Below, piece after piece: positions 1 through 11,401 of a stretch of 64,000 nucleotides of DNA. The stretch is from Rhizophagus irregularis. Lineage: Eukaryota > Glomeromycota > Glomeromycetes > Glomerales > Glomeraceae. Location: positions 4,712,001-4,776,000 of the forward strand of contig NC_089441.1 in assembly GCF_026210795.1 (NCBI RefSeq). The letters run 5' to 3'. The notes under the pieces are model-generated. The model saw only the letters and a program-made list of their open reading frames with translations. It made no database searches and had not been told where the DNA came from. A program made the translations under genes and the position numbers. Positions within the stretch are counted from its first letter, which is position 1. Every line of letters begins with the position of its first letter.

Positions 1-54
1 TTAATTCAATAATTTAAATAATATTTATTTTAATTTATTTATATTATTTTATAG

Positions 55-2209
55 TATAATAGAGAAAGTATTTACATGTGAACAAAACACTGGAAAATGG
101 TGGAAAACTACGCAAGAATCCTTACCTACTGGTTCCAAATTATTATCAATTATTTTATATTCAGATGCAACAACTACAGATACATTAGGAAAAAGTCAAT
201 TGCATCCAATATATATTTCATTAGGCAATATCCCAATATGGCGTCGTAATAAACAGGATGCAAAGCAACTTTTGGGATATTTACCAATTTTAGAAGCTGC
301 AAATAAAGATCTGGTTCGTGATACCTTTCATAAATCTTTACGTCATTTACTAGAACCAATTATTTTATTAAAAGATGGTATAGACCTTTTTATAAATAAT
401 GAAAATACCTGGTTTTATCCTAGAGTTTCAACTATTATTGCAGATTGGCCAGAAGCCGCAAGTTTTTGTTTAGTTTATAAATCCTCCAATTCAAGCCTTC
501 CATGTCACTCCTGTTTAATTAAAAGGGACAATCTTGCAAATATAAACTTATCGGTTAATGATGTAATACTAGAAGCTCGCTGATGAAATGCGTAAATATT
601 TTGAAAACGATACACAAAAATCTGTTTACATAGAATCTGTACCTAATTTTTTTTGGGATTTGCCGTAAGTATGCAAAAGTAGAAATAATTATAATAACAT
701 ATATATCTATTAATTATAAATATTTATATTATCAAGGAATATAAATATCTACTTGGCTACTGTTCCTGACAGAATGCATCATTTAGATTTAGGTTTATTT
801 CGTTATCAAATTATCTTCACGTGCGATATCTTAAAATTGCAACATGTTAATGGTAATAAATTAGTTGAAGAAGTAGATCGCCGTCTAGCAGCAATCCCAC
901 GTTTTCCCGCCATTAAAATTTTTTCCAATGGACTGCAGTCAATTGCAAGATTAACTGCTAATGAATATCGAAGTTTGATGAAAATCATGATATTTGTTAT
1001 TGATAATTTATATGATGAAAATAACAATGAAGTAGATAATTTTGTAAATAATGATGATCTTACGAAATTGTACGAATATTGGAATGAAATGTATATTTTA
1101 AGTAGATATGAAGAATTTAGTGAAAGTGGACTTGGAGAAATTTAATGTATGTATTAAAATTTTAGTAAAATTGAAAATTTAAATTAAATAAATTAAATTA
1201 ACATTTAAGTTTTAGAATGCAATACATAGATGGGCCCGGATGTTTGTCAAGGCTTTTAAATTTGTTTCTCCTTCCAATTTGAAGTTACCTAAATTGCATT
1301 CATGGGTTTATCATATTATTGACTCAATACGATCTTACGGCGCAATAAATGGCTATACTACAGAAACTTACGAAAGTCTTCACAAATATTTCGTTAAAAT
1401 ACCCTACCGAATTAGCAATAAAAAAGATGTCGAACCTCAGATTTTACGAACTGTAAGTATTTGAAAATTTTATTTATTGTATATATTTATTATATAACTT
1501 AAGATGGAAATTAAATTAATAGATAAAACGTCAAGCAATATCTATTAGAATGTCTCAACATTCAGTGAATCCGGCAAAAACACCTCGCACTTGTAAATTT
1601 TCTGCAAGACTCTTTGAATTCTCTTTACAAGATGCAAATACATTTTTTAATGAAAAAAAAGATTCCGTAGACAATAAAATGCAGACTGGTTTTGCTAGAT
1701 TTATAAGTTGTCTGGATTCATATCTAGATTTACTGATGGTTTCACAATTATTGAGTGAAACCCGAATAAACATATACGGATCGGTAACACTGGAAAATGG
1801 TGCCATAATGCGTGCCACAAACAGGTATCATAATAAAGTATGGTTTAGCGACATAGCTATTTCAATGGATTCTGAAGAATCAAATGATTATATATCAGAC
1901 AAAGGACTTTGTTATGGACAGGTATTTTTCCAATTTATGTAATAATTTATTATAAAAGTATTAATAAATATTTATTATTTATAGGCCTTATTGTTAGCAG
2001 AAGTATTAACAGACCCACCGCTAAATCTCGCATTAATTCAATGGTACGATTTTAAATCTAAAAGGAACCCATATTTATATGGATGTCCTCACTTAAAATT
2101 GATAGAATTATATAACTTTGTAGCTATAGAGTCTATACATGGTGTCGTTCACATAGTACCCCGATTTGATAAACAAAATGAATATTTCGTAAATAAATAT
2201 ATTTTTTAG
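55..2209 (+). pseudogene. Plavaka-type (CACTA-related) transposase, 3' part, two frameshifts
   Basis: Decayed transposase whose 5' exons lie outside the window. Exons fitted from splice sites and reading frame: 55-664, 737-1146, 1216-1452, 1523-1921 and 1985-2209, all with GT-AG introns. Plavaka hallmarks in order are SDATTTDTLGKSQLHPIYIS followed by LGNIP and QLLGYLP, then YPRVSTIIADWPEA, CHSCLIKRD, TVPDRMHHLDLGLF, LPKLHSWVYHIIDSIRSYG, YESLHK and the C-terminal CPHLKLIELYNFV. Two single-base shifts break it: near 578-583, where the frame resumes as DEEMRKYFEN-like sequence, and near 1127, where DLEKFN joins the next exon. Known of the family: DNA transposases abundant in fungi. It is presumably dead. 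The domain name comes from recognised motifs, not a search. Confidence 0.75.
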
Positions 2210-3019
2210 TCACTTGATATAGGAGTTTTGATTTATTTTAATAAAATTATATCCTTAAAAGAATTTATGGTCACGTTTTCCATATCATAAATAAAATGCA
2301 GATTTATTTATTTAATTATTAACAACACGGGCGTGACATAAATAAATCGTGACTGAAATTTGTGTTCAATTTGTGTTGATAATTCTGGTAAAAAATTTGT
2401 TAATTTTGGCCAAATTTCGTTAAATTTGTTAAATTTGTGTTGAGTTTGTGTTGAATTTGTGTTGCGTAATTTTTTATTTATCACAAAGGGATGATATTTA
2501 GTAATTGCATGTACGACGTACAAGATTTTTTTTATGATTTTTTTAAGAAATGTACGCAAAATATTTAATCAGAATATAATTGTTTTATTTTTAAATATGA
2601 TATATTGATGATTTTTTTTTAAAAATTCAATAGAATGTGCTAATAATAAATTGTTTTATTTTTAAATATAATATATTGATATTTATATTTAAATAACCAA
2701 AACATGTACATGATTTTTAATTATTTTTAATTGAAATCAAACTAAGATTTTTTTTAAAAAAAAAATTAAAATAAATTAAGTGATTTATATCTATATTTAG
2801 AATCATGATATTTATATTTAGATAATCCATATCCGCATGAGATTTAATTAATATGTTTAATGATGAAAAGTCTAATAAATTAAATTTTAATTGAAACGAG
2901 AAATAAAATCAAACCAAAGAGGTATTGTTCAAATTTTATTTAAAGTGACATTTTACGACTTTCTTTCAAATTTTTACTCATCCCAAAATCAAATTATAAA
3001 AATAAAATCAAATCTAATA
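2210..3019. other. Spacer with short TTTGTGTTGA-type repeats
   Basis: No convincing gene. Positions 2360-2465 carry a loose run of AATTTGTGTTG-like units, apparently slippage-derived. The rest is AT-rich sequence with oligo-A/T tracts. Confidence 0.5.
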
Positions 3020-3656
3020 ATGCCTCGCCAAACACGTCGTCGTTCCTATAACATCCATTGGAACTGGGCTATGATGGACGAACTTGTCGACATACGCCGC
3101 GACAGAAACCGCGCCTACCATAATATTAATGGTAGGCCGCCATGATTTTTGGGACTCTGTTGCCAATAGGTTCATATGACTAATATCTATAATTTTCTTT
3201 AAGAAAGAATTTAAATTCAAATTAACCAATCCATTTAATTGAATCAGAATAAATAGAATATTTCGAACGAGGGTTTCCGGGCAACAGTGCAGCCAAAAGT
3301 GGAGGAACCTCGTCAGGGATTACCATGTAAGTAAATAAATAAAATTACATTCATTTAAATTAAATGTATTTACCGAATATTCAAACTGATTTTGATATTT
3401 AGAACTATGTCCTTTATCGTAATGGTACCGATCGGCCTGGGCGGCGGCTGTGGACGCGTACCGGCCAAAAGATATTATCGCGAATTTAGAACGAGATTTT
3501 GGGAGAGGCCGGGTAATTATACTATAATAAAATTTTATAATTAATATTACATTCTATTTTACGTTCACATTTTAAATTTGATAAATTTGATCAATTTTAG
3601 ATACGCGTGACGATCGTAGGAGAAGGAGAAACTTACCTACGTATTGTAGAAGATAA
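3020..3656 (+). pseudogene. SANT/Myb-like (trihelix-like) DNA-binding protein, decayed
   Basis: From the ATG at 3020 the frame reads MPRQTRRRSYNIHWNWAMMD and continues with DELVDIRRDRNRAYHNING; it then needs a one-base shift near 3138 to continue as FWDSVANRF. After a probable intron, exon sequence at about 3258-3329 reads TRVSGQQCSQKWRNLVRDYH with a GTAAGT donor. The next exon, from about 3403, reads NYVLYRNGTDRPGRRLW and needs a second shift before RFWERP. A last exon (about 3601-3656) encodes a basic DDRRRRRN tail and stop. The Trp-spaced helices with CSQKWRNLV resemble MADF/SANT-type trihelix DNA-binding domains; this is a fold-level guess. GC content is clearly higher than the surroundings. 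Probably one copy of a dispersed family. Confidence 0.5.
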
Positions 3657-4040
3657 TTATTTTTATTTTTTTATTTATTAAGTTTTTGTTTTTTTATTTA
3701 TTGTGCGTAGCTAGGCCCAGTCCGTACCAAATATCGGCTGGAGACTCACGTTTTTTTTGGGCTGTGACTGATACTGACGTCCACGCCGTACAGCCTGGGT
3801 ACTATTTTATAAAATAGTAGCGAACAAGTATCAAATGTATATTTTTTTATTAAGTTATAATAAAAATTAGAATTTACTTTAATTTTTAACATAAAAATTG
3901 TAAATAATAAAAAATTCGTAAATAAAAATAAATTTGCTTTCCCAAACTTAAAAAAAAGGTGTTTATATAAAAGAAAAGGTGTTTATATTATTTTTGATTA
4001 TTCAATAGTATCACATGCCCCTTGTATACGTTCTACTGCA
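3657..4040. other. Spacer, nothing recognised
   Basis: A moderately GC-rich tail (3705-3800) follows the SANT-like remnant and passes into AT-rich DNA with a short AAAAGGTGTTTATAT duplication near 3957-3990. No reading frame of note. Confidence 0.4.
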
Positions 4041-4645
4041 TACGCAGTTTACAATCTCGTAAATTTTCGAAACAGAATATTACACAGGTTTACAGTCTCG
4101 TAAATTTTCGAAATATTTCAACCGTAATATTACGCAGGTTTACAGTTTCGTAAATTTTCAAAATATTTTAACCGTAATATTACGCAGGTTTACAGTCTCG
4201 TAAATTTTCGAAATATTTCAACCGTAATATTACGCAGGTTTACAGTCTCGTAAATTTTCGAAATATTTTAACCGTAATATTACGCAGATTTACAGTCTCG
4301 TAAATTTTCGAAATATTTCAACCGTAATATTACGCAGGTTTACAGTCTCGTAAATTTTCGAAATATTTCAACCGTAATATTACGCAGGTTTACAGTTTCG
4401 TAAATTTTTGAAATATTTCAACCGTAATATTACGCAGGTTTACAGTTTCATAAATTTGCAGAATATTTTGACCGTAATATTGCGTAAATCTTACGATATT
4501 GTAAACTTACGTAATATTTTAACCGTAATATCACATAAATCTTACGAAATTGTAAACTTACGTAATATTTTGAAATTTTTTGAAATATTATGCCATAAAC
4601 TTTCATAAACTTACAAAATCGTAAACTTACGCAATTTTTCGCGCT
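4041..4645. repeat. 50-bp tandem minisatellite with 12-bp palindrome
   Basis: About nine clear copies of a 50-bp unit are followed by about three degenerate ones. The unit contains TTTACAGTCTCGTAAATTTT, then CGAAATATTTCAACC, then the perfect palindrome CGTAATATTACG. Copies begin at about 4041, 4087, 4137, 4187, 4237, 4287, 4337, 4387 and 4437. Divergence rises toward the right end, where only CGTAAACTTACG-like pieces remain. The reading frame through the array encodes only repetitive residues and is not called as a gene. Confidence 0.9.
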
Positions 4646-5025
4646 ATAAAATTTCCTGATGTAGTAGTTGATAAATAGTATAATTTTTTAGAAAGATTTA
4701 TTTATGCATTTATAACAATTACTTCAAATAAAAGACAATATATTTATACTTTAAAAAATATATTAATAAATTCTTATATTTGAACTTTTAATATTATTAA
4801 AATAAAAAGGTTTAATTTCAATTGAATTAGAGAAAATTGTGATTATAGTATCAGATGCTAAAATAACTATATAAATGGCAAGAAAATTAATTACTGAAAA
4901 GTATTTTTATATTTTATCTATAAACTTAAATATACTGAAATTTTATTATATTGAACTAAATAATACAGAACTGATTTTCATATATTTAATTACATTAAAT
5001 ATAACAAATTATATAGTAAAATGCT

Positions 5026-5412
5026 ATACTTTACAGAAACTTCAAGTTTTCAAGTAATATCATTTTAATATTAATTTAATATCAATGTGATATTGAAATG
5101 AAGTATTATCATTTTGATATCATATCAATTTTGAATTAATATTGAAATGATATTAAAATGATAATAGAAATAACATCAAAACAACATATTTAAATTTAAC
5201 TTAAAGATGTCATTTTAATGTCATTTTAATTATTATTTCAATATTAATTTAATATCAATTCAAAATTGATATGATATTGAAATGATAATACTTTATTTAT
5301 ATCACATCAATATTAAATTAATATTAAAATAATATCAAAATAATATCAAAATAACATCAAAACAATATCGTTAAGTTAAACTTAACAATATCAATTCTAT
5401 TCTGTAAAGTAT
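5026..5412. mobile_element. Fold-back MITE-like element
   Basis: Nearly the whole segment is one inverted repeat. The left end ATACTTTACAGAA (5026-5038) is matched by TTCTGTAAAGTAT (5400-5412). The arms of about 180 bp pair internally, for example ATCATATCAATTTTGAATTA against TAATTC/AAAATTGATATGAT around 5115-5280. No coding capacity. No certain target-site duplication was identified. Confidence 0.6.
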
Positions 5413-7253
5413 ATCATATCTGAACTCATATTTGTTAATCAAATATATTAGTTATATATTTGATATACTAAATAATTACATAAATTCATAAATTAAAAAT
5501 TAGTTTATTATAGTTACTATAGATAATTATTTATGCAAATAATCTTTTTTTATCAGAATACAAAAAAATTTGTTTAAAAATTTAATACTAATACAATATG
5601 TATGTCAACAAAAAAAGTTTATTCTTACTACAATTGCACAAAAATAAAAACTTTGTAAAATCAAAGAAAAAATCTAATTATTCTTAATATTAAACTTACA
5701 CAACAATCAACAGTTTACCAATATTTTACAAAGAAAAAAACATTGGCTTTTTATTTTAGAAAAACAAAAAAGTATTAAAAAATTTTATAGTTTAAAATGG
5801 TTTTAATTAAAAATATATTATATATTTGAATTGATATTTAATAATACATTTAATATAAAGCATATTAGTTAATGGTAATATCTTAAAAATAATAATAAAT
5901 TATTTTGCTAAACAATTTTCTATAGGAAACTTTTATTATTCAGAGGAATAGTTAGATAACTTTAAAAAATATCATATTTGTATCAGTTTAAAAAGTAAGA
6001 TAAAGCTGCAAATATACCTTTTACTAAATCAACAGATAATGACTTCTTGTATTTTACAATTCTGAAGATATTTGAAATGATAATGAAACTGTTCTAAAGT
6101 TTTAGTATAAATACTTATATTAGGTTATCAAAAAGAAAATCTTGTATTATAATACTTTACTAAAAATGGCCAATTTTTTGAAATGATTTTGTAATAATTT
6201 TAAAATACTACAAAAATACATTTAATATATCAAAATGTTTTTATTATATTTTTGCTATTATTTTGTAATTATATTGTATCTAGGTCTATAAAAATAACTC
6301 AAAATAATATCACAATAATTTTTTAATATTTTGTTATTATTTTATTATTATAATATAATTAACTTTAATATTATTTTAATATTTTAATCTCAAAAATACC
6401 AATATATTTTGATATATTTTAAAAATTTTACAAAATAATTGCACAATTGTTTTGAAAGCCATTATATCTAGGTCTATAAAAATAATTTTACTATATAAAT
6501 TAAAATTACTTATTTAAACCTTTCCATATCCTATAATTAGTTTTTTAAAAATTTTATTATAATTTTAGTAAAGTTTTAGCAGTTTTAGTATTTATAATAA
6601 TAAGTTTCATTAAGTTTCACTTTTTTTTTAAAGTTTCACTATTTTAACATTTTGCCAACTTGTTAAAATCTTCTAATTTATCTGGCAATCTTAATATAAA
6701 TACAACTAGTACTAAAAAAATAACTTTTTATATTTGTTCATAAATATATACAAAATACTCTCTATTATAAAAATACCAATTACAAAAATTTTTTTATTTA
6801 TTATTTTTAAAATAAAAAAATGTAAATACAAGTTAGTATTTTTAATGAAATTCTTCTTAAACTTAATAGAATAATGAAGCAAAAAAAATTAAAGAATTTT
6901 CTTTTTAATTAGTAATGTATCAGTATACATTATTTTATTCAAAACTTAAGAAAAATTAGATAGTGTAAATTTCTTCTCACTATTAAACTTCAACCATATA
7001 TTACAAGTGTTATTTTATTAAAAATCAAATTAATGTATATGATAATATCATGTAGCAATCAAATTAAAATATTAAAATATATCTGATATTTACAAAAATT
7101 AATAAATTATTAACTAAAAAATTATCTAAAAAAGTAAAAAAATAATTACTCTTAATCTTTGCAAGTTGTAAATTAAAAAAAAAGAAAATGGCATTTTACA
7201 AAATTTATTTATAATACTATGCATAGTATATTATTAAGAAAATTTCTAAGTTT
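5413..7253. other. Gene-free AT-rich stretch
   Basis: No reading frame, RNA gene or strong repeat. The 19-bp sequence TCTAGGTCTATAAAAATAA occurs twice in direct orientation, near 6279 and 6468. Confidence 0.5.
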
Positions 7254-7492
7254 ACACGGGGTGTTTGTACACGTACAGGTCATATAAATATAATTTTTAA
7301 TAGACTAATTTTTTGTTTTTTAATTTGAAATTGAATGCTACTGACATTATACTCTTTTACTTTTTATTCTTATTATATTACAGATAAATATATGTATTTT
7401 CACCTGCTCTGCAAGTTTACTTAAGGCATTAAAGAAAATTTTGAATGCTGTTTTTAATCTACTAATATGACCTGTGTTTAAACACCCGTGTA
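7254..7492. mobile_element. Small inverted-repeat element
   Basis: The left arm (about 7254-7284) contains ACACGGGGTGTTTGT and CAGGTCATAT. The right arm (7466-7492) contains ATATGACCTGTGTTTAAACA followed by CCCGTG; the arms are reverse complements with a few mismatches. A third related piece, ACACCCGTGTAC, lies at 7645-7656, so a second overlapping inverted repeat may exist (7483-7656). No coding capacity. Confidence 0.4.
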
Positions 7493-7728
7493 TACTTTTC
7501 GTCAAAATGACAAAATACTAATTAAATTTATTTTGACAGACGTAATGTATTTTGACAGATGTAATTAATTCATAGTAATTTTATAATAAATAGTGAATTA
7601 GTCCGTTCGCCGAAATATGACGTAATTAATTAGCGGAGAAGTATACACCCGTGTACAAATAGAAATTGCCTATTATTAATTATTAAATAATTTTATAAAA
7701 TATTAGCATTATTATTATTTGTAACATT

Positions 7729-8185
7729 ATAACAGGATCTCAAATAATACTAATAAATACTGAAATAAAAATACATTTTATGGCATAATTCTATCAATAT
7801 TAAAGCTAGAAATGTAATTTTACTATCATTAGAATTTTTTTATTAAGATGGATTTAATGATATAAATTTTATTAAAATCAAATTACTGGTTAACTGATTG
7901 TATTAAAAATAAGGGTATGGAATAGAATAACAAAATTTTAATTTTTTTTTTTTTGATTACAGCACATTTAAAAAAATTATTATATTAAACAATATATATG
8001 ATCAAATACAAAAACTAATCTAATTCATTAACTGCTAAACTACTCATCATTTTACAAAAAAACCTTACATATATACATAAAATTTTAAAAATACTCCTAT
8101 AATATGCAACTTTTGAAAAATTTTAAAATAAACTCTAAGCAAACTTAAATGTAAGTTATATTAGTATTATTTGGGATCCTATTAT
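7729..8185. mobile_element. TIR element, copy 1 of 15249-16300 family
   Basis: Ends are inverted copies of each other: GGATCTCAAATAATACTAAT at the left and ATTAGTATTATTTGGGATCC at the right. The left internal part (ATCAATATTAAAGCTAGAAA, then TTTTACTATCATTAGAAT) matches the element at 15249-16300, as does the right part (CAACTTTTGAAAAATTTT, then AAGCAAACTTAAA). Non-coding. Confidence 0.6.
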
Positions 8186-8225
8186 GGCTAAACTTTTTTT
8201 ATTTTTTATCATATACCTATAAATA

Positions 8226-8981
8226 GAATTCCGAATGGGTCAGGGGTCAGGTTAATTGATAAATCTGATCTGAAATTTTTTTTCAGGTCAGGACAGGTCA
8301 GGTTATATATTATCTGTTTGACCTAATCTGAACTGAACCTGAAAATTTTCAGGATTTTTATTAAAATATTAAAAAAAAAAATGGTGCAAACCATTTTTTT
8401 TTGAAATATTGCGATTCACTTTTTTATATTAAAATCGTATAAAAAGGTGAATCGCAATACCGCAACTAACTTTTTTTATATAAAAAAGTGAATTCCGCTA
8501 CCGCAATTCACTTTTTTATATATAAAATCAATATAAAAAAGTGAATTCGATACGCAATTATAACTTTTTATATATAAAATCAATATAAAAAAGTGAATTA
8601 TCTAGCAATTATAACATATATAATTCCCATTAATTCTCATGGTCGATAAAAAACGAATTCAATTCCCAACTTTTTATATATAAAATCAATATAAAAAATG
8701 AATTATGATACTGCAATTCTCTTTTTATATATAAAATCAATATAAAAAAGTGAATCCCAATATTGCAACTCACTTCTATTATATAAAATTAATATAAAAA
8801 GTGAATTATAAATAACTCACTTATATTATATAAAATCATAGTTTCAGGTCAACAGGTCATTCAGGTTATATTGATGTTACAACTTGAACTGATGCTGAAT
8901 TGCAATTGCTAAACCTGACCTGATAAATTCAGGTCAACCTGTCAGGTTACCTGAATTTGGTCAACCTGTTCGGAACTCTAC
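8226..8981. mobile_element. Dispersed repeat rich in hairpins, copy 1
   Basis: Bounded by short inverted ends, GAATTCCGAA at the left and TTCGGAACTC at the right, with subterminal runs of the palindromic words AGGTCAGG and CCTGACCT. The centre (8400-8850) is an array of fold-back units in which AATTCACTTTTTTATAT is followed by its own complement across TAAAATCAATATAAAAAAG. A second copy in opposite orientation lies at 61136-61690, sharing TGAAAATTTTCAGG and TTTTTATTAAAATAT. Confidence 0.65.
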
Positions 8982-8989
8982 CTGTAAAT

Positions 8990-9577
8990 TTAAATGAATA
9001 TTAAAGTAAATCTTTATATTATAATAATTAATCAACTTAAATATAACATACTAATTTTTTTATATTATCTTTTAAATTTCAGATTATAATAAAAGAAACT
9101 TCATATAAAAGAGCTTTAAAAGAAGTCTCAAATATATATAATTCATAATTGATCTGTATAAATTTAAGCACTTTTTAGTTTTTCTAAAATGAATTTAATT
9201 TACTTAAAATCAAATTATTACATTTAAATCTATATTAATTTGTTAAAACTTAAAATATGAGTTATAGTAAAATTATAAATAATATAAGTTTAAATTTGCT
9301 GAAAAAAGAAAAAATGAACTCTTCCCTGTACCGTTCACGTTCATTTTACACATAAGAAATAATACGCTTTTTTCTTGTTAAGTTACTAGAAAATTAGCAC
9401 TTCAGTATTAAGACAAAAGTGTTCCTTATTTCACATAACACACTTTTTATTATCACTCTTTTCAGTTCGCAAAGGTTTATAAGGGCTTACTAGTCCTTTG
9501 CAGAAAAAAGTTTGCAATTTTCTTACGAAGTTTTCTTCACAAGAAGGCGTAAATACAGTGCACCAATCAGATATAGG
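8990..9577. other. Spacer before the unknown locus
   Basis: AT-rich and gene-free up to about 9300. From 9310 to 9577 base composition shifts toward that of the following reading frame, and the frame is open from 9494, so an upstream exon or 5' UTR could lie here, but none is evident. Confidence 0.35.
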
Positions 9578-10870
9578 ATGCCGAATAAAGAAATTTTTGT
9601 CGGCTATACTTTTTTCCATCCAGAAAAAGTGAAATGGTATATGGGGGCGGATACGATCTACTCCACCTGGAAAGGAAAGTCCTACATTCTTTTACATGTG
9701 GATTCGTTACAGAAAGAGAAAGATACATTGATGATTATTACCAATAATAGACATATAGTGAAGAAATATGATAAGCCGTTTAAGACTAGTTCAGATAGGG
9801 CTATCATGAATACTAAATACAGGATTTCAAAATACTTAACAAGTGTATTTTGTAGATTGCCTATTGATTTAAATGCTAGAAATAAGTATTTTTGTAGAAT
9901 ACGTCAATTATTATTGGATAAACTAGTAGCGATAGAAAATAGATTAAAGAAACAAGAAAAGAATAAACAGACTACAATTTATATTAAATTTAGTTATAGT
10001 AAACGAACATGGTATTTGGGATTTTATATTCTATGTTCATTTTGTAGTAATATCTGTGCTTATATTATGTCAAACAACAGAAAAGTATGCCAAAATTGTC
10101 GTTCAAAGGTGATAGTAACACCTACGCCTTTCACGCAAAATACGTTTAAAAATTATTGTCAAAGTAAACAAATAGTAAGTAAACGCATAGGCGTTACTTA
10201 TACAAAAAAAGTTTCAATGGATAGTGGCACAGGTAACTATTTAGTTACATACTCAAATTTGGGAATTAACAAACAGTTCAAAACGATGAAATAACAAGAG
10301 AAGTATAAAAAGAGGTTTACGAATAGTCTCAAAAATCATAAGAATAAATGGAATTACATTAATAATAGATTTGAGTCAAAGCCAGTAGTTTCCAAACATC
10401 GATTGAAACGAAGATGTGATATTCTTAAGAAACATTATATATCAAACAAGGAATTGGAGTTTCTGTTAGACCAAGTTACAAGTAGATCAGGATACAACAT
10501 GTTGAAAGAAGATATTTTTATTAACCACTCCTTCAACAGTGAATATTTTCTTGAATTAAGAAAGAAAAAAGAAGCTGCTTTTGAACGTGAAGATATTAAG
10601 GTAGCAGAACAGTTGTCCAGTGTTGGTAAGAATACTATGGTCGACAATATTACCACAAATTTTCAAGAGCTAGACATTAGAGAACAGGATAACGTGCTTT
10701 CCTGGCAAGAAATACTACGTAGAGAAACACCGATTACAAGGCCTGAATTTCATAGGGGGTTGAATAGTATCAGAGATCTTAAAACTCTGATGATATATCG
10801 TAATAGAGTAGAAACAAAAGACTCGTTTATAACTTGTCTTATAAATATGTTATTGATCAGTGTGAATTAA
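9578..10870 (+). pseudogene. Unknown protein with CxxC pairs, one internal stop
   Basis: I do not recognise this protein. The frame is open from 9494 with its first ATG at 9578 (MPNKEIFVGYTFF), and runs in one phase to 10870 except for a single TAA at 10292-10294; without that stop it would be about 430 residues. Visible: CSFCSNICAYIMSNNRKVCQ followed by NCRS, giving two CxxC pairs and suggesting a small zinc-binding site at about residues 156-178. Upstream is a basic stretch with NRLKKQEKNKQT, and downstream a charged region with LRKKKEAAFEREDIK. The two halves share composition and phase, so a nonsense change in one gene is likelier than two genes. Context: three covarying hairpins and another unknown frame follow on the same strand. 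Confidence 0.45.
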
Positions 10871-11030
10871 GGGCTCGTAAGATAAAGAGTGCCTCGTGGT
10901 GTTAAGAAGGTATGAATAAGTAATTAATTATTCTTGTTTTGTTTTTCTATTTTCTTTTGTGGGATGGCTAATTACGAAGAAACAAATTATCAAAAGAGAA
11001 AAAATGAATAATTATTTTTGAATTTTTAAT

Positions 11031-11290
11031 CATTCCTTATCTGATAATATTTACATAAGGCTATTTAGTTAGAAAGAAAAATATATAGACAGATTGTCTA
11101 TTGAATTTATTTTTTAGTTTCACACCATTCCATATTTAATTATATTTACATATGGCAAATTTTATTTGAAAGAAAAATATATAGACTTCTTTTAGTAGTT
11201 TTAGCAAATTAATTATATAGTCGTTTCATCATTCTGTATTCGATAGTATATACATACAGCTTTTTAATAAAGAAAGAATCATACATGCAC
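11031..11290. repeat. Three tandem hairpin units with covarying stems
   Basis: Three related units, spaced 95 and 104 bp apart, each consist of CATTC-like sequence, a 6-bp stem, a 14-nt loop, the complementary stem, 12-13 nt, and then GAAAGAA followed by an AT-rich tail. Stems: CCTTAT (11035-11040) with ATAAGG (11055-11060); CCATAT (11130-11135) with ATATGG (11150-11155); CTGTAT (11234-11239) with ATACAG (11254-11259). Stem positions 2 and 3 change in all copies with pairing kept, while the loops (CTGATAATATTTAC, TTAATTATATTTAC, TCGATAGTATATAC) stay alike. This could be a structured RNA or paired half-sites for a dimeric DNA-binding protein; strand unknown. Confidence 0.6.
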
Positions 11291-11401
11291 GTTATTTATA
11301 ACATGTAGCGATTAAAAATTTTTTTAGCTAAAATTATACAGGAGTATTCAAGAGATGATATAGATATACAAGAATTAAAAGGTAAAATTAATGAGCTTGG
11401 T

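Noticed and set aside
4041..4645. Rolling-circle replication origin based on TAATATTAC
   Set aside because: No Rep-like gene nearby; the motif is part of an AT-rich palindrome multiplied by tandem duplication.
4875..5057. 60-residue frame MARKLITEKYFYILS
   Set aside because: AT-rich chance frame overlapping the edge of a fold-back element.
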